Shown: positions 16,264 through 24,139 of the stretch, in pieces
Position numbering within the stretch: position 1 is the first letter of the stretch
How the letters are laid out: every line of letters begins with the position of its first letter
Assembly: GCA_002409995.1 (NCBI GenBank)
Contig: DHOR01000044.1
Span: 1-64,000, forward strand
DNA length: 64,000 nucleotides
Reading direction: 5' to 3'
Origin: Hungatella sp. UBA5385
Lineage (GTDB): Bacteria; Bacillota; Clostridia; Lachnospirales; Lachnospiraceae
Notes under the pieces: generated by a model
What the model was told of the DNA's origin: nothing
The model's input: the letters and a program-made list of their open reading frames with translations, nothing else
The model's database searches: none
Made by a program: the position numbers and the translations under genes

Positions 16264-16875
16264 GTGAAGGCTTTTGAAGAAATCATAAAAAAGGCGGAAG
16301 CAGGAGACGCAAAAGCGCTTGGAATGGTAGGAGAAGCGTATTTAAGGGGAAATGATGGAATGCCTCAGGATTATGAGCAGTGCTTTAGCTACTCTATAAA
16401 AGCTGTAGAATCAGGAAATGTCCGGGCCTGCACAATCATTGGAATACTATATATGGAGGGGCTGTATTTTGAAAAAGATATGAAAAAAGCAATCCTATGG
16501 TTTCATCGCGCTTCAGAAGGCGGAGACTCAAAAGCTCCTCGTTGTTTAGGACAGTTGTATGAAAATGGAGACGGAGTTTTACAGGACTATTCCATGGCTG
16601 CCAAGTGGTATCAAAAGGCAGCCGAACGAGATGATATTTCCGGAAAATACTTCCTTGGAAAGCTTTATGAAAAAGGATTGGGGGTAGAGCAGGATTATAA
16701 AAAAGCTATGGAGCTTTATTTGTCATCGGGTGAGCGGGGAGATAATATTGCTGCACCGGCAATTGAAGCAATTGCAGAGTTATACCGACAGGGACTTGGT
16801 GTAGAGAAGGATGAGGATAAAGCACAGGAATGGCAGCAGAAGTACGAAAAAGCTAAGAGCGTACGGCTTAATTAG
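16264..16875 (+). CDS. Sel1-repeat (SLR) protein
   Basis: The 203-residue protein is made of about five Sel1-type repeats of roughly 36 residues (patterns A-x-x-x-L-G-x-x-Y-x-x-G-x-G-V-x-Q-D-Y-x-x-A-x-x-W-Y-x-x-A-A-E), for example ALGMVGEAYLRGNDGMPQDY and YFLGKLYEKGLGVEQDY. Such solenoids bind protein partners. No signal peptide. It starts at GTG, 6 nt after the esterase stop, and is followed by the amidohydrolase gene, so it is part of the same operon and may scaffold these enzymes (inference). Confidence 0.88.
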   Translation: MKAFEEIIKKAEAGDAKALGMVGEAYLRGNDGMPQDYEQCFSYSIKAVESGNVRACTIIGILYMEGLYFEKDMKKAILWFHRASEGGDSKAPRCLGQLYENGDGVLQDYSMAAKWYQKAAERDDISGKYFLGKLYEKGLGVEQDYKKAMELYLSSGERGDNIAAPAIEAIAELYRQGLGVEKDEDKAQEWQQKYEKAKSVRLN

Positions 16876-16908
16876 CATAGAACAGAAACACAGGAGGAGA
16901 GATATAAG

Positions 16909-17979
16909 ATGATTATTGATGCAAATATGTATTGGATGCCTGAAGAATTATTTACAGATGATTCCTATTTACAGGAGTTTCTCCGATGTATTCCGGCTCA
17001 GTATCAGGTTAGGGCATATTTAGAGGAAATGGGTGATACGGGGAAAAAACAGATTATTATTGAAAAGCCGGCAGGATTTCAGAATCTCAACTATGCTCAG
17101 GGAGAATATACCGTAGAAAAGCAATTAGAAGATATGGATGCAGCAGGAACAGATCATGCTGTTTTGAAAATCCCCTGTGCTCAGGAGTGGCTGACTCTGG
17201 AGCTGTGTCGGAAATTCAATGATGGAATGGCTAAGCATGTAAAAAAGGGAAAGGGGAGGTTTTCCGCTCTCGCAGTGATTCCGCCTCTTGGAGGAAAGGA
17301 AAGCATATACGAACTGGAACGCTGTGTCAAAGAGCTTGGAATGACAGGTGTACAGATGTCTGCCCATTATGGCAGCTTATATCTGGATCATCAGGCATTT
17401 CGCCCATTTCTGAAAAAACTCAATGAACTGAAAGTACCTGCCTATGTTCATCATACACCCATACCTGTGGACTATCAGTCCATATATGAATATAACAATC
17501 TTCGCCGTTCTTATGGAAGATGTGTGGATCAAACTACTGCCATTGGCAGAGAAGTTTTCAGCGGTATGTTTGATGAGCTGCCGGATTTACATTTGGTACA
17601 CTCCATGTTAGGCGGGGCGTTTTTTGCATATATGGATTCTATGTTTCGTAAAAAGCCATCAGGCAGCAGTGATACAGTGAAGCGTTTCGATACAGATACA
17701 GACCGCATGTGCAGACAGATAAAGGAAAACATCTATTATGAAATGTCCCATGCCCAGCCCTGGGGCCCGGTTCTTTTGGATGCAGCAGTAAAAATTCTTG
17801 GTGCAGATCACATAATATTCGGATCTTCCTATCCGGTGCGCCGGGAATGGCTGACAGAAGGAGCAGGATTTGTACAACAGCTTAATATTACAGATCAGGA
17901 GAAGGATCTGATTTTGTCCGGCAATGCGAACAGAATCTATAAACTGGATAAAGATGAGCAGGACAAGACACTAGTATAA
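16909..17979 (+). CDS. amidohydrolase-2/ACMSD-like protein with degenerate metal site
   Basis: The 356-residue protein has the TIM-barrel amidohydrolase-2 fold order: strand 1, the A-G-T-D-H-A-V segment, LGMTGVQMSAHYGSLYLDHQAFRPFLKKLNELKVPAYVHHTP, LVHSMLGGAFFAYMDS and the end strand HIIFGSSYPV. Family enzymes (decarboxylases, hydrolases) bind metal with an N-terminal H-x-H (IDAHxHxxP), two His and a C-terminal Asp (FGSDYP). Here the first motif reads IDANMYWMP and the last FGSSYP, so three usual ligands are missing while the VHH and VHS histidines remain. It may be metal-free, a pseudoenzyme or a changed chemistry. GGAGGAGAG precedes the ATG. Confidence 0.8.
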   Translation: MIIDANMYWMPEELFTDDSYLQEFLRCIPAQYQVRAYLEEMGDTGKKQIIIEKPAGFQNLNYAQGEYTVEKQLEDMDAAGTDHAVLKIPCAQEWLTLELCRKFNDGMAKHVKKGKGRFSALAVIPPLGGKESIYELERCVKELGMTGVQMSAHYGSLYLDHQAFRPFLKKLNELKVPAYVHHTPIPVDYQSIYEYNNLRRSYGRCVDQTTAIGREVFSGMFDELPDLHLVHSMLGGAFFAYMDSMFRKKPSGSSDTVKRFDTDTDRMCRQIKENIYYEMSHAQPWGPVLLDAAVKILGADHIIFGSSYPVRREWLTEGAGFVQQLNITDQEKDLILSGNANRIYKLDKDEQDKTLV

Positions 17980-17992
17980 AAAGGAGAGAGCG

Positions 17993-18160
17993 ATGAGAGT
18001 AAAACAAATCAGAGATATCGATGGATTTTTTAAAGCTCTGGAACATTGCCAGGGAAGAGTGGAATTGATTACAGATGAAAAGGATGTTTTGAATCAGTCC
18101 AATGCTGGAAAGAAAAGAGGGATTATCCAAAGCGTTAATGATAATGGGGAGAAGAGGTGA
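17993..18160 (+). CDS. 55-residue protein of unknown function
   Basis: A short gene with AAGGAG well spaced before its ATG, placed 13 nt after the amidohydrolase stop. The protein starts MRVKQIRDIDGFFKALEHCQGRVELITDE; the pattern of a short alpha-helix and a G-R-V-E-L-I-T strand recalls small cytosolic Clostridial proteins of about 75-80 residues that I know only as uncharacterised, and this copy seems to lack their second half. Its basic tail (GKKRGIIQSVNDNGEKR) looks unstructured. Tight spacing argues it is a real operon member. Confidence 0.55.
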   Translation: MRVKQIRDIDGFFKALEHCQGRVELITDEKDVLNQSNAGKKRGIIQSVNDNGEKR

Positions 18161-18210
18161 TGCAGCCGTGTTTTCAAGCTTTGTAAATCAGCAGCAGAAA
18201 GGAAAACAAA

Positions 18211-19044
18211 ATGGTAAATTTTAGGACAGAAAAGGTAACTGATCATATTACACGAATTTTCGGAATTAGTACAGAATTAATGTACTTAGTAGAAGGAAAT
18301 CAAAAAGCAGCCCTTATTGATACAGGAAGTGGATTTGGAAGTCTGAAGAAGGTGGTGGATCAGTTAACAGACAAATCAGTTATCGTACTTTTGACTCACG
18401 GACATGTTGATCACGCCATGGGGGCAGCAGAATTTAATACTGTTTATATGAATCATAAAGATGATCAGATTTTCAGACTCCATGGAGAGAAAGCGTTCCG
18501 CTGGAAAGGCATGGAAATGTCTCAGGATTATAAACTATTAGAGGAATCCGATTATATTGAGACCGGAGATGTAACAGCTTTTCATGATATGAAGGGAGGA
18601 GACCACTTTGACCTTGGCGATGTCCATATTGATATATATGACTGTCCTGGACATACCAAAGGATCTGTCGCTATGCTTATTCGGGAAGAAGAGGTGCTTT
18701 TAACTGGTGATGCCTGTAATTCCTTTACTTTTCTGTTTGAAGACTATTCTCTTACAATTGAAGAATATGAGGAGAGCTTGAAGAAGTTGAAACGGGAAAC
18801 TGCAGGTAAGTTTAAGCGCATTCTCTTGTCTCATGGTGATGGAAATGGCACAGTAGATATGATTGATGGCGTGATACAGGTATGTGAGGATATTAAAAAT
18901 GGCAATGCAGATGATATTTCATTCCAATTTAAAGGGACTACAGGATATATGGCTAAGGAGATGAAGATGCCGGAAATGATTCGTCAAGATGGTGGTCATG
19001 GAAATATAGTGTATAATAAAGAACGAGTTTTTCTAGATACTTAA
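18211..19044 (+). CDS. metallo-beta-lactamase-fold hydrolase (MBL 2)
   Basis: The 277-residue protein has the MBL motif THGHVDHAMG (H-x-H-x-D-H), upstream ALIDTGSGFG, the third-ligand region CPGHTKGS, GDACNS (metal-bridging Asp) and a later LSHGDGNG. All metal ligands are present, so it should be an active hydrolase. It is only distantly like the MBL at the end of the importer operon. It closes the esterase operon and ends before a strong terminator. Two different MBL enzymes flanking the same gene block suggest successive hydrolytic steps on one class of substrate (inference). Confidence 0.88.
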   Translation: MVNFRTEKVTDHITRIFGISTELMYLVEGNQKAALIDTGSGFGSLKKVVDQLTDKSVIVLLTHGHVDHAMGAAEFNTVYMNHKDDQIFRLHGEKAFRWKGMEMSQDYKLLEESDYIETGDVTAFHDMKGGDHFDLGDVHIDIYDCPGHTKGSVAMLIREEEVLLTGDACNSFTFLFEDYSLTIEEYEESLKKLKRETAGKFKRILLSHGDGNGTVDMIDGVIQVCEDIKNGNADDISFQFKGTTGYMAKEMKMPEMIRQDGGHGNIVYNKERVFLDT

Positions 19045-19075
19045 GAATCTGGTAAGTAAGAGTAATATGTCTGGT

Positions 19076-19110
19076 AAAATTAAGCACGAGAGATTTTTGT
19101 GCTTAATTTT
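19076..19110 (+). terminator. terminator after the esterase/MBL operon
   Basis: AAAATTAAGCAC pairs perfectly with GTGCTTAATTTT (12 bp) around an 11-nt loop. Confidence 0.8.
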
Positions 19111-19136
19111 GCCTTATTAATTAAATAAGGAATTTG

Positions 19137-19352
19137 CTATACATGTTTTGAACTAAAATAAATTCTCAACAGCCTTTCAACTTCTTTTTTTGTTGAAGCC
19201 ACTTCGCTATCAAAAAGATGATATTCCAAATTGATTTTTTTGTCTTCTGATAGTATATGAATTTTAGGGATACCTAAAGAATTTTTTCGAACAAACCAAT
19301 AATAAACATTTCCGTTGTATTCAATTTTTCGTTTTCCTTTCTTTGATACCAC
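19137..19352 (-). CDS. small conserved-type protein, unknown function
   Basis: The 71-residue protein (KRKIEYNGNVYYWFVRKNSLGIPKIHILSEDKKINLEYHLF...) is beta-rich, with a Y-x-W-x-V-R core that I associate with small uncharacterised proteins in gut Firmicutes and Bacteroidetes. AAGGAGG is 7 nt before a GTG start, which is strong support that it is real. It is downstream of the macro-domain gene on the same strand. No function can be assigned. Confidence 0.6.
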   Translation of the reverse strand: MVSKKGKRKIEYNGNVYYWFVRKNSLGIPKIHILSEDKKINLEYHLFDSEVASTKKEVERLLRIYFSSKHV

Positions 19353-19388
19353 TCCCCAACCTCCTTATAAAATCATTGTATACACATA

Positions 19389-19907
19389 TTACAATTGTCG
19401 CACTGCCGCTTCATATACAGCCTTCGTATTTTCATCAAACAGCACCCATACTACAAGCTCAAATGCATCTTCATACTCCTGTAAAAACTCAGATACTGTG
19501 CTCATTGCTATCTGAGCGGCTTTATCAACCGGAAACCGATAAATACCAGTTGCGATTGAAGGAAAAGCAATGGTTCGTATACCATGTTCCATCGCTATAA
19601 GCAATGAATTACGGTAACAATCGGCCAGCAGCTGTGTTTCACGCTTCTCTCCGCCGTTCCATACGGGCCCTACTGTATGAATGATGTATTTGCATGGCAA
19701 ATTGTAGCCCTTGGTAATTTTAGCCTGACCTGTCTTGCAGCCATTGAGCATTCTGCATTCAAACAGGAGCTCTTTACCAGCAGCCCGGTGAATAGCTCCA
19801 TCCACTCCGCCACCGCCTAATAAACTGCTGTTTGCGGCATTGACAATTGCGTCAACATAATCAATTTTAGTGATATCCCCTAATATTGTTTTCAACACAC
19901 ATTTCAT
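19389..19907 (-). CDS. macro-domain O-acetyl-ADP-ribose deacetylase
   Basis: The 172-residue protein is a MacroD-type macro domain: LGDITKIDYVDAIVNAANSSLLGGGGVDGAIHRAAG (ADP-ribose binding, with catalytic Asn-Ala-Ala-Asn and GGGGVDGAIH), CKYIIHTVGPVW, and IAFPSIATGIYRFPVDKAA. These enzymes remove ADP-ribose from O-acetyl-ADP-ribose or from mono-ADP-ribosylated proteins. The chosen ATG is six codons inside the longest frame because GGAGGG sits 7 nt before it. All diagnostic residues are present. It could balance ADP-ribosylation or NAD-linked reactions; no ADP-ribosyltransferase is seen nearby. Confidence 0.94.
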   Translation of the reverse strand: MKCVLKTILGDITKIDYVDAIVNAANSSLLGGGGVDGAIHRAAGKELLFECRMLNGCKTGQAKITKGYNLPCKYIIHTVGPVWNGGEKRETQLLADCYRNSLLIAMEHGIRTIAFPSIATGIYRFPVDKAAQIAMSTVSEFLQEYEDAFELVVWVLFDENTKAVYEAAVRQL

Positions 19908-19973
19908 CGGTTTTCCCTCCATTTCCAGTTCATATTCTCTAAACTATCTTTTATCATCAGCTGTAATAGTATA

Positions 19974-20495
19974 TTAAATATACCGTCTAACCTTCCTCAT
20001 ATATTGCTTATATTCTTCACCAAATTTCTCAACACACCATCTTTCCTCTGAAAGAATAATCCAATGGGAGGAAATTTGAAATACTAATACAATTCCAAAT
20101 AATATCCAGGATTGTGTCAGCAAAGCACACCCTATAAAATAAATAAAATAAGATAAATACATAGGATTGCGGGACAAACCATAAATACCATTATAATTCA
20201 ATCCATCTTTAGAAGGATATGCAAAATTTATTACAGAGATAGCACACAATAATAATCCTGACAGATATAAAATTAACCCTGTATAGAATTGCCAGGAAAA
20301 TTCTATGATAACTGTAAGAAAACATAAGCCGCCGAATAGTGCAATATTTGATAATTGATAAATCCAATATGCTGCTATCTCATTCCCAGCCATTGGTGCA
20401 AAATGAGCAGCACGTTTTATTCCATCTTTGTTTAAAGCTGACAAAACACCAAACCTTATGAGTAAAAAAGGTAATAATAATAAAAAACCATTCAT
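19974..20495 (-). CDS. isoprenylcysteine carboxyl methyltransferase (ICMT)-like membrane protein
   Basis: The 173-residue protein has four or five membrane helices and the conserved C-terminal block GLSRNPMYLSYFIYFIGCALL...WIILSEERWCVEKFGEEYKQYMRKVRRYI, the SAM-binding region of the ICMT/PEMT fold (N-P-M-Y and E-E-R/x-F-G-x-x-Y). Bacterial members methylate unknown small lipids or solutes. AGGAAAA precedes the ATG. It is upstream of the macro-domain gene on the same strand, with a 66-nt gap. Confidence 0.88.
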   Translation of the reverse strand: MNGFLLLLPFLLIRFGVLSALNKDGIKRAAHFAPMAGNEIAAYWIYQLSNIALFGGLCFLTVIIEFSWQFYTGLILYLSGLLLCAISVINFAYPSKDGLNYNGIYGLSRNPMYLSYFIYFIGCALLTQSWILFGIVLVFQISSHWIILSEERWCVEKFGEEYKQYMRKVRRYI

Positions 20496-20656
20496 TTAAT
20501 TTTCCTTTCTCATAATTAGCTATAACTCGATTTGCTTAATTATATCAGAATTTATAATAAAAAAACAGCTACACTCTAACGAAATAAAAATGAAGTCATT
20601 TTGAAAAATGATGAGCATTAGTTAATTTTATTTCATAATAGATAACATTTGTTCAA

Positions 20657-20685
20657 TTGTATTGTTTGATTCCATTTGATATTAT
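20657..20685 (+). promoter_or_regulatory. promoter of the XRE regulator gene
   Basis: TTGTAT and TATTAT are separated by 17 nt, about 45 nt before the start codon; moderate match to the vegetative consensus. Confidence 0.4.
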
Positions 20686-20730
20686 AAAAATAACAAAAGC
20701 CAGGATTATTAAACCGTAGGAGGAATACAG

Positions 20731-21783
20731 ATGCAAATAGGAGAAGTGATAAGAAAATATAGAAAAAATAATAATATGACTCAGGAAGATATAGCAAATC
20801 GTCTGGGGGTCACAGCGCCGGCAGTGAATAAGTGGGAGAAAGGTAATTCCTTACCGGATATCATGCTGTTGGCTCCAATCGCCAGATTGCTTGATATATC
20901 CCTTGATACATTATTATCTTTTCGCGAAGACTTAACAGATGAAGAAGTGAACAATTTAATTAAGGAGGCAGACCTTAGATTTGGAAATGAATCGTTTGAA
21001 GAAGTATTTCTATGGGCAAAGAAAAAGATGGAATTGTATCCCAATTGTGAACATTTGACTTTATGGATGACACATCTGCTCAATGCCCGATGCAGCATTA
21101 TGATGGTTGGGGGATCAAATTCGGAGAAATACGAAGATTACATCATCAGCTGTTATATCCGCTTGCTGGACAGCATAAATGAGGATACAAGAAATCAAGC
21201 CGCAGATTCCTTATTCAGCTTTTATTTAAGAAAAGAGCAATTTGAAAAAGCAGAAGAATATCTGAGTTACTTTTCTAAGCAGAACCCTGAAAGAAAAAGA
21301 AAACAGGCTGTTATTTACAGCAAAACAAACCGAAGAACGGAAGCATATAAATCATATGAAGAATTATTGTTCTCCGGATACCAGGTGATGAGTATAGTGC
21401 TCAATAGCATTTTTACGCTGGCAATGGAAGATAAGAATGTAGAGAAAGCCTATGTCCTTGCAGAGAAACAGCTAGGATTGGCAAATTTATTAGAAATGGG
21501 TGAATATGGGGCAATTACCTCCAGGCTTGAATTAGCTTTGGCAGAAAAGGATGTTGAGATGACTATAGATGCCATGAAAAAGATGTTTGCAAGTACTGAT
21601 GAAATGTGTGCATACACGAAATCCTCACTTTACGAGCACATGGTATTTAAGGAACTTACAGAAGAATTCGTGGTTAGGGTGAAAGAAAATTTACTGGCAT
21701 ATTTTCGAGATGAGGAAACTTTTTCTTATTTACAATCGGATAAAAGGTGGCAGGATATAGTAAATATGTCAATTACAAAGTAA
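20731..21783 (+). CDS. XRE-family regulator with C-terminal helical-repeat region
   Basis: The 350-residue protein has an N-terminal helix-turn-helix (residues 1-60; IRKYRKNNNMTQEDIANRLGVTAPAVNKWEKGNSLPDI) and then about 280 mainly helical residues with TPR-like pairs (for example FEKAEEYLSYFSKQNPERKRKQAVIYSKTNRRTEAYKSYEELLF). This architecture is common in Clostridial cytosolic sensors of unknown ligand. GGAGGAA precedes the ATG. The stop codon lies inside the first unit of a 12-bp tandem repeat. It is monocistronic with a strong terminator after it. Confidence 0.9.
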   Translation: MQIGEVIRKYRKNNNMTQEDIANRLGVTAPAVNKWEKGNSLPDIMLLAPIARLLDISLDTLLSFREDLTDEEVNNLIKEADLRFGNESFEEVFLWAKKKMELYPNCEHLTLWMTHLLNARCSIMMVGGSNSEKYEDYIISCYIRLLDSINEDTRNQAADSLFSFYLRKEQFEKAEEYLSYFSKQNPERKRKQAVIYSKTNRRTEAYKSYEELLFSGYQVMSIVLNSIFTLAMEDKNVEKAYVLAEKQLGLANLLEMGEYGAITSRLELALAEKDVEMTIDAMKKMFASTDEMCAYTKSSLYEHMVFKELTEEFVVRVKENLLAYFRDEETFSYLQSDKRWQDIVNMSITK

Positions 21784-21836
21784 CAAACAAAGTAACAAAC
21801 AAAGTACTAAATAAAGTACTAAACAAAGTACTAAAT
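21777..21836 (+). repeat. five tandem copies of a 12-bp unit at the XRE gene end
   Basis: Units read AAAGTAACAAAC twice, then AAAGTACTAAAT, AAAGTACTAAAC, AAAGTACTAAAT. The first unit holds the XRE stop codon, and every further unit carries another stop in the same frame (TAA). The copy number is likely to vary by slippage without altering the protein. Confidence 0.85.
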
Positions 21837-21891
21837 AGAGATAGCCTCTGAAAGCATTGTAATATATAATTTTCTGAGGCTATCTCTATTT
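21833..21891. terminator. bidirectional terminator between XRE and GntR genes
   Basis: AAATAGAGATAGCCTC pairs perfectly (16 bp) with GAGGCTATCTCTATTT around a 27-nt A+T-rich loop. It serves both convergent genes; its 5' arm overlaps the last repeat unit. Confidence 0.85.
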
Positions 21892-21909
21892 ATTATACCT
21901 AAAGCCCCA

Positions 21910-22653
21910 TCACAACTTCAAAAAATCCAATTCCCATATATTCCCCTTCTCCTTCGGTACTTCAATAATTCCGGTAAACAGATCAGGATATCTTGCCATA
22001 AGCCTGTTCACCTCATCCCCTTTTTCACAGATATGGCTGAACAGAAGTTTGGATATACTCTCGTAATCTTTTGCCAATATGAGATTTAGAATTTCTTCAT
22101 GCTGATCCAGTGTCTGCTTGGCAATATCGGGATCAGACAATGAGAGAAGCCGGATTCTGTAATAATGACCAGACATATTTTTAATTGCTTCCAGGCAAAA
22201 AATCCTGTCTGCAGCTTCGTAAAAAACAGCGTGGAATTCATCATCGAGCCTTAGAAATTCCCTTAAATCACTGGCTTTGGCAGCTTTTTTTTGGAGTTCA
22301 ATCAAATTCTTTAATTGAATGATATGTTTTTCTGTATATACCTTGATAAATTCTCCGGCAATCTTTTCCTCAATACAGGCACGCATAAAACGTTCATCTT
22401 TTACCCTTTGTACATTAATTTTAGATATAATAGTCCCTTTCTTAGGAGCTGACGTCACAAGTCCTTCCTTTTCCAACTGAATCAGTGCATCTCTGATAGG
22501 TGAACGGCTGACATTCAAATACTCTGACAGCTCATTTACATTAATAAATTCACCTGGCTTAATCTGTAATTCAATGATTTTCTTTCGTATAAATGTATAG
22601 ATGGAGTCTCCTGCGGTTAACTGTGTTTGCTTCTTTTCTTTTTTCTCTGACAT
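21910..22653 (-). CDS. GntR-family (FCD) transcriptional regulator
   Basis: The 247-residue protein has a GntR winged helix (residues about 14-80: YTFIRKKIIELQIKPGEFINVNELSEYLNVSRSPIRDALIQLEKEGLV) and an FCD ligand domain with the metal-binding pattern (DDEFHAVFYEAAD, then GHYYRIRL and the late QHEEILN His). FCD regulators bind small organic acids. AAGGAG precedes the ATG. It is divergent from the alcohol-dehydrogenase/ABC operon and very likely represses it, being released by a metabolite of the imported substrate (inference from layout). Confidence 0.92.
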   Translation of the reverse strand: MSEKKEKKQTQLTAGDSIYTFIRKKIIELQIKPGEFINVNELSEYLNVSRSPIRDALIQLEKEGLVTSAPKKGTIISKINVQRVKDERFMRACIEEKIAGEFIKVYTEKHIIQLKNLIELQKKAAKASDLREFLRLDDEFHAVFYEAADRIFCLEAIKNMSGHYYRIRLLSLSDPDIAKQTLDQHEEILNLILAKDYESISKLLFSHICEKGDEVNRLMARYPDLFTGIIEVPKEKGNIWELDFLKL

Positions 22654-23051
22654 TTAAAAATAATCTCCTTCCAAATAGGAACTTTGCTATTTTAAATATT
22701 TAATACATTAATCATGAGGTTTAAATATATCAGCTAATATATTTATTAATATTAATATACCTTATATGATAGAAAAATTCAAGTTACTATATTTGCATAT
22801 GAGATGATTGGTATAAGATGTAAAGCTTGTTTATTATTTAACAAAACTATATTGTGTATTTTGCACAAAAATCATGTATAATATTTGTATTAAAGATATA
22901 ATAGACGTTTAAATGCAAAGATGATATATTTTATATGCGGGTAATAATATATTAATATAATATTTTAATTAGTATATTAATAAATCCCATAGTATACGAT
23001 ATATAAAAAGTTTGATAATATATCGAACTTTAAGGAAAGGTTGGTAAAGAA
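22654..23051. promoter_or_regulatory. 398-bp A+T-rich divergent control region, GntR gene / adh-ABC operon
   Basis: The region holds no gene and is very A+T-rich, with many short palindromes such as TTAATATTAA and a TATAAT at 22877-22882. A near-perfect inverted repeat TTTGATA-ata-TATCGAA lies at 23011-23027, just ahead of the dehydrogenase ribosome-binding site and is a candidate GntR operator. No -35 fits the TATAAT at 16-18 nt. Operator identity is a guess. Confidence 0.4.
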
Positions 23052-24071
23052 GTGAAAGAAGTGATTGTAACAGCCCCGTATCAATTCGAGGTGACGGAGA
23101 AAGAGATTCCAAAACCTGAAAAAGGAGAGGTTTTGGTGCAGATGAAGGCAGCCGGTGTCTGCGGCTCAGATTTCCACCTGTTTCTGGGAGAGAATCCTCA
23201 GGCAGTATTTCCAAGAGTGCCTGGACATGAAAATGCAGGAATTATTGCAGAAGTGGGAGAGGGAGTGACCTCAGTTAAGAAAGGTGACCATGTAGTGGTG
23301 GATTTGGTCATTGCCTGCGGAGAATGTAAACAGTGCAGAAGCGGAAGAAGAAATATCTGTGAGACAGTAAAAGCAAGAGGTGCAGCGGCAGATGGGGGCT
23401 GGAGAGAATATTTTACAGTACCGGAACATGAAGTATATGTATTGCCTGAGGATATGCCTTTTGAAGAAGCTGTACTGATAGAGCCATTTGCAATTGGCGG
23501 ACATTGTACAAAACGTGCTGATGTAACAAAGGAGGATTTGGTCCTTATATATGGCAGCGGAACCATTGGGGCTGTTGTTTTACAGACTTGCAAGAATATT
23601 GGCTGCAAAGTAATCTGTGCAGACATTAATGAAAGTTCACTGGAGAGAGCTGAAAGATACGGTGCAGACCATATTATTCACTCCGGGCAAGAAGATCTCA
23701 TTGATAGAATTTCCCAGATTACAAAGGGAAAAGGGGTAGATGTTGTATTTGATTGTGCCTGCTATCCCGGCTCGCTCACCTATTTAATGAAACAGGGGAT
23801 ACTTACCAATGGGGGCCGGATCGTTCCTTTGGGCTTCTGTACAGAACAAGAGCAGATCACACAGGCAATGATTAATGGCAGAGAATTAGAGATTATTGGA
23901 ACCAGAATGTCCACAGGACAGTTTGAACCCACCATTACAAAACTTACCAATCATGAGTATCAGCTGGAGGGCATGGTAAGTCATTACATACCATTTACGG
24001 AAATAGACAAAGTATTTGATAATATGAAGAATCCGCCTTCGGATATGAAAAAAATGGTTATCCTGTGGTAA
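23052..24071 (+). CDS. zinc-dependent medium-chain alcohol/sugar-alcohol dehydrogenase
   Basis: The 339-residue protein has the MDR features: catalytic-zinc ligands in AGVCGSD and GHENAG (Cys, His, Glu), the structural-zinc Cys cluster CGECKQCRSGRRNIC, and the NAD-binding GSGTIGAVVLQ followed by an acidic residue (CADINES), which favours NAD over NADP. Closest in feel to threonine or sorbitol/iditol dehydrogenases. It starts at GTG after GGAAAGG. It heads the ABC-importer operon, so it probably oxidises the hydroxyl of the imported compound. The substrate is not known. Confidence 0.88.
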   Translation: MKEVIVTAPYQFEVTEKEIPKPEKGEVLVQMKAAGVCGSDFHLFLGENPQAVFPRVPGHENAGIIAEVGEGVTSVKKGDHVVVDLVIACGECKQCRSGRRNICETVKARGAAADGGWREYFTVPEHEVYVLPEDMPFEEAVLIEPFAIGGHCTKRADVTKEDLVLIYGSGTIGAVVLQTCKNIGCKVICADINESSLERAERYGADHIIHSGQEDLIDRISQITKGKGVDVVFDCACYPGSLTYLMKQGILTNGGRIVPLGFCTEQEQITQAMINGRELEIIGTRMSTGQFEPTITKLTNHEYQLEGMVSHYIPFTEIDKVFDNMKNPPSDMKKMVILW

Positions 24072-24139
24072 ATAACAGGAATTATACATATAAAACCAGA
24101 AACTTACAGTAAGGAAACAAACAAAGGAGGAAAATTAAG

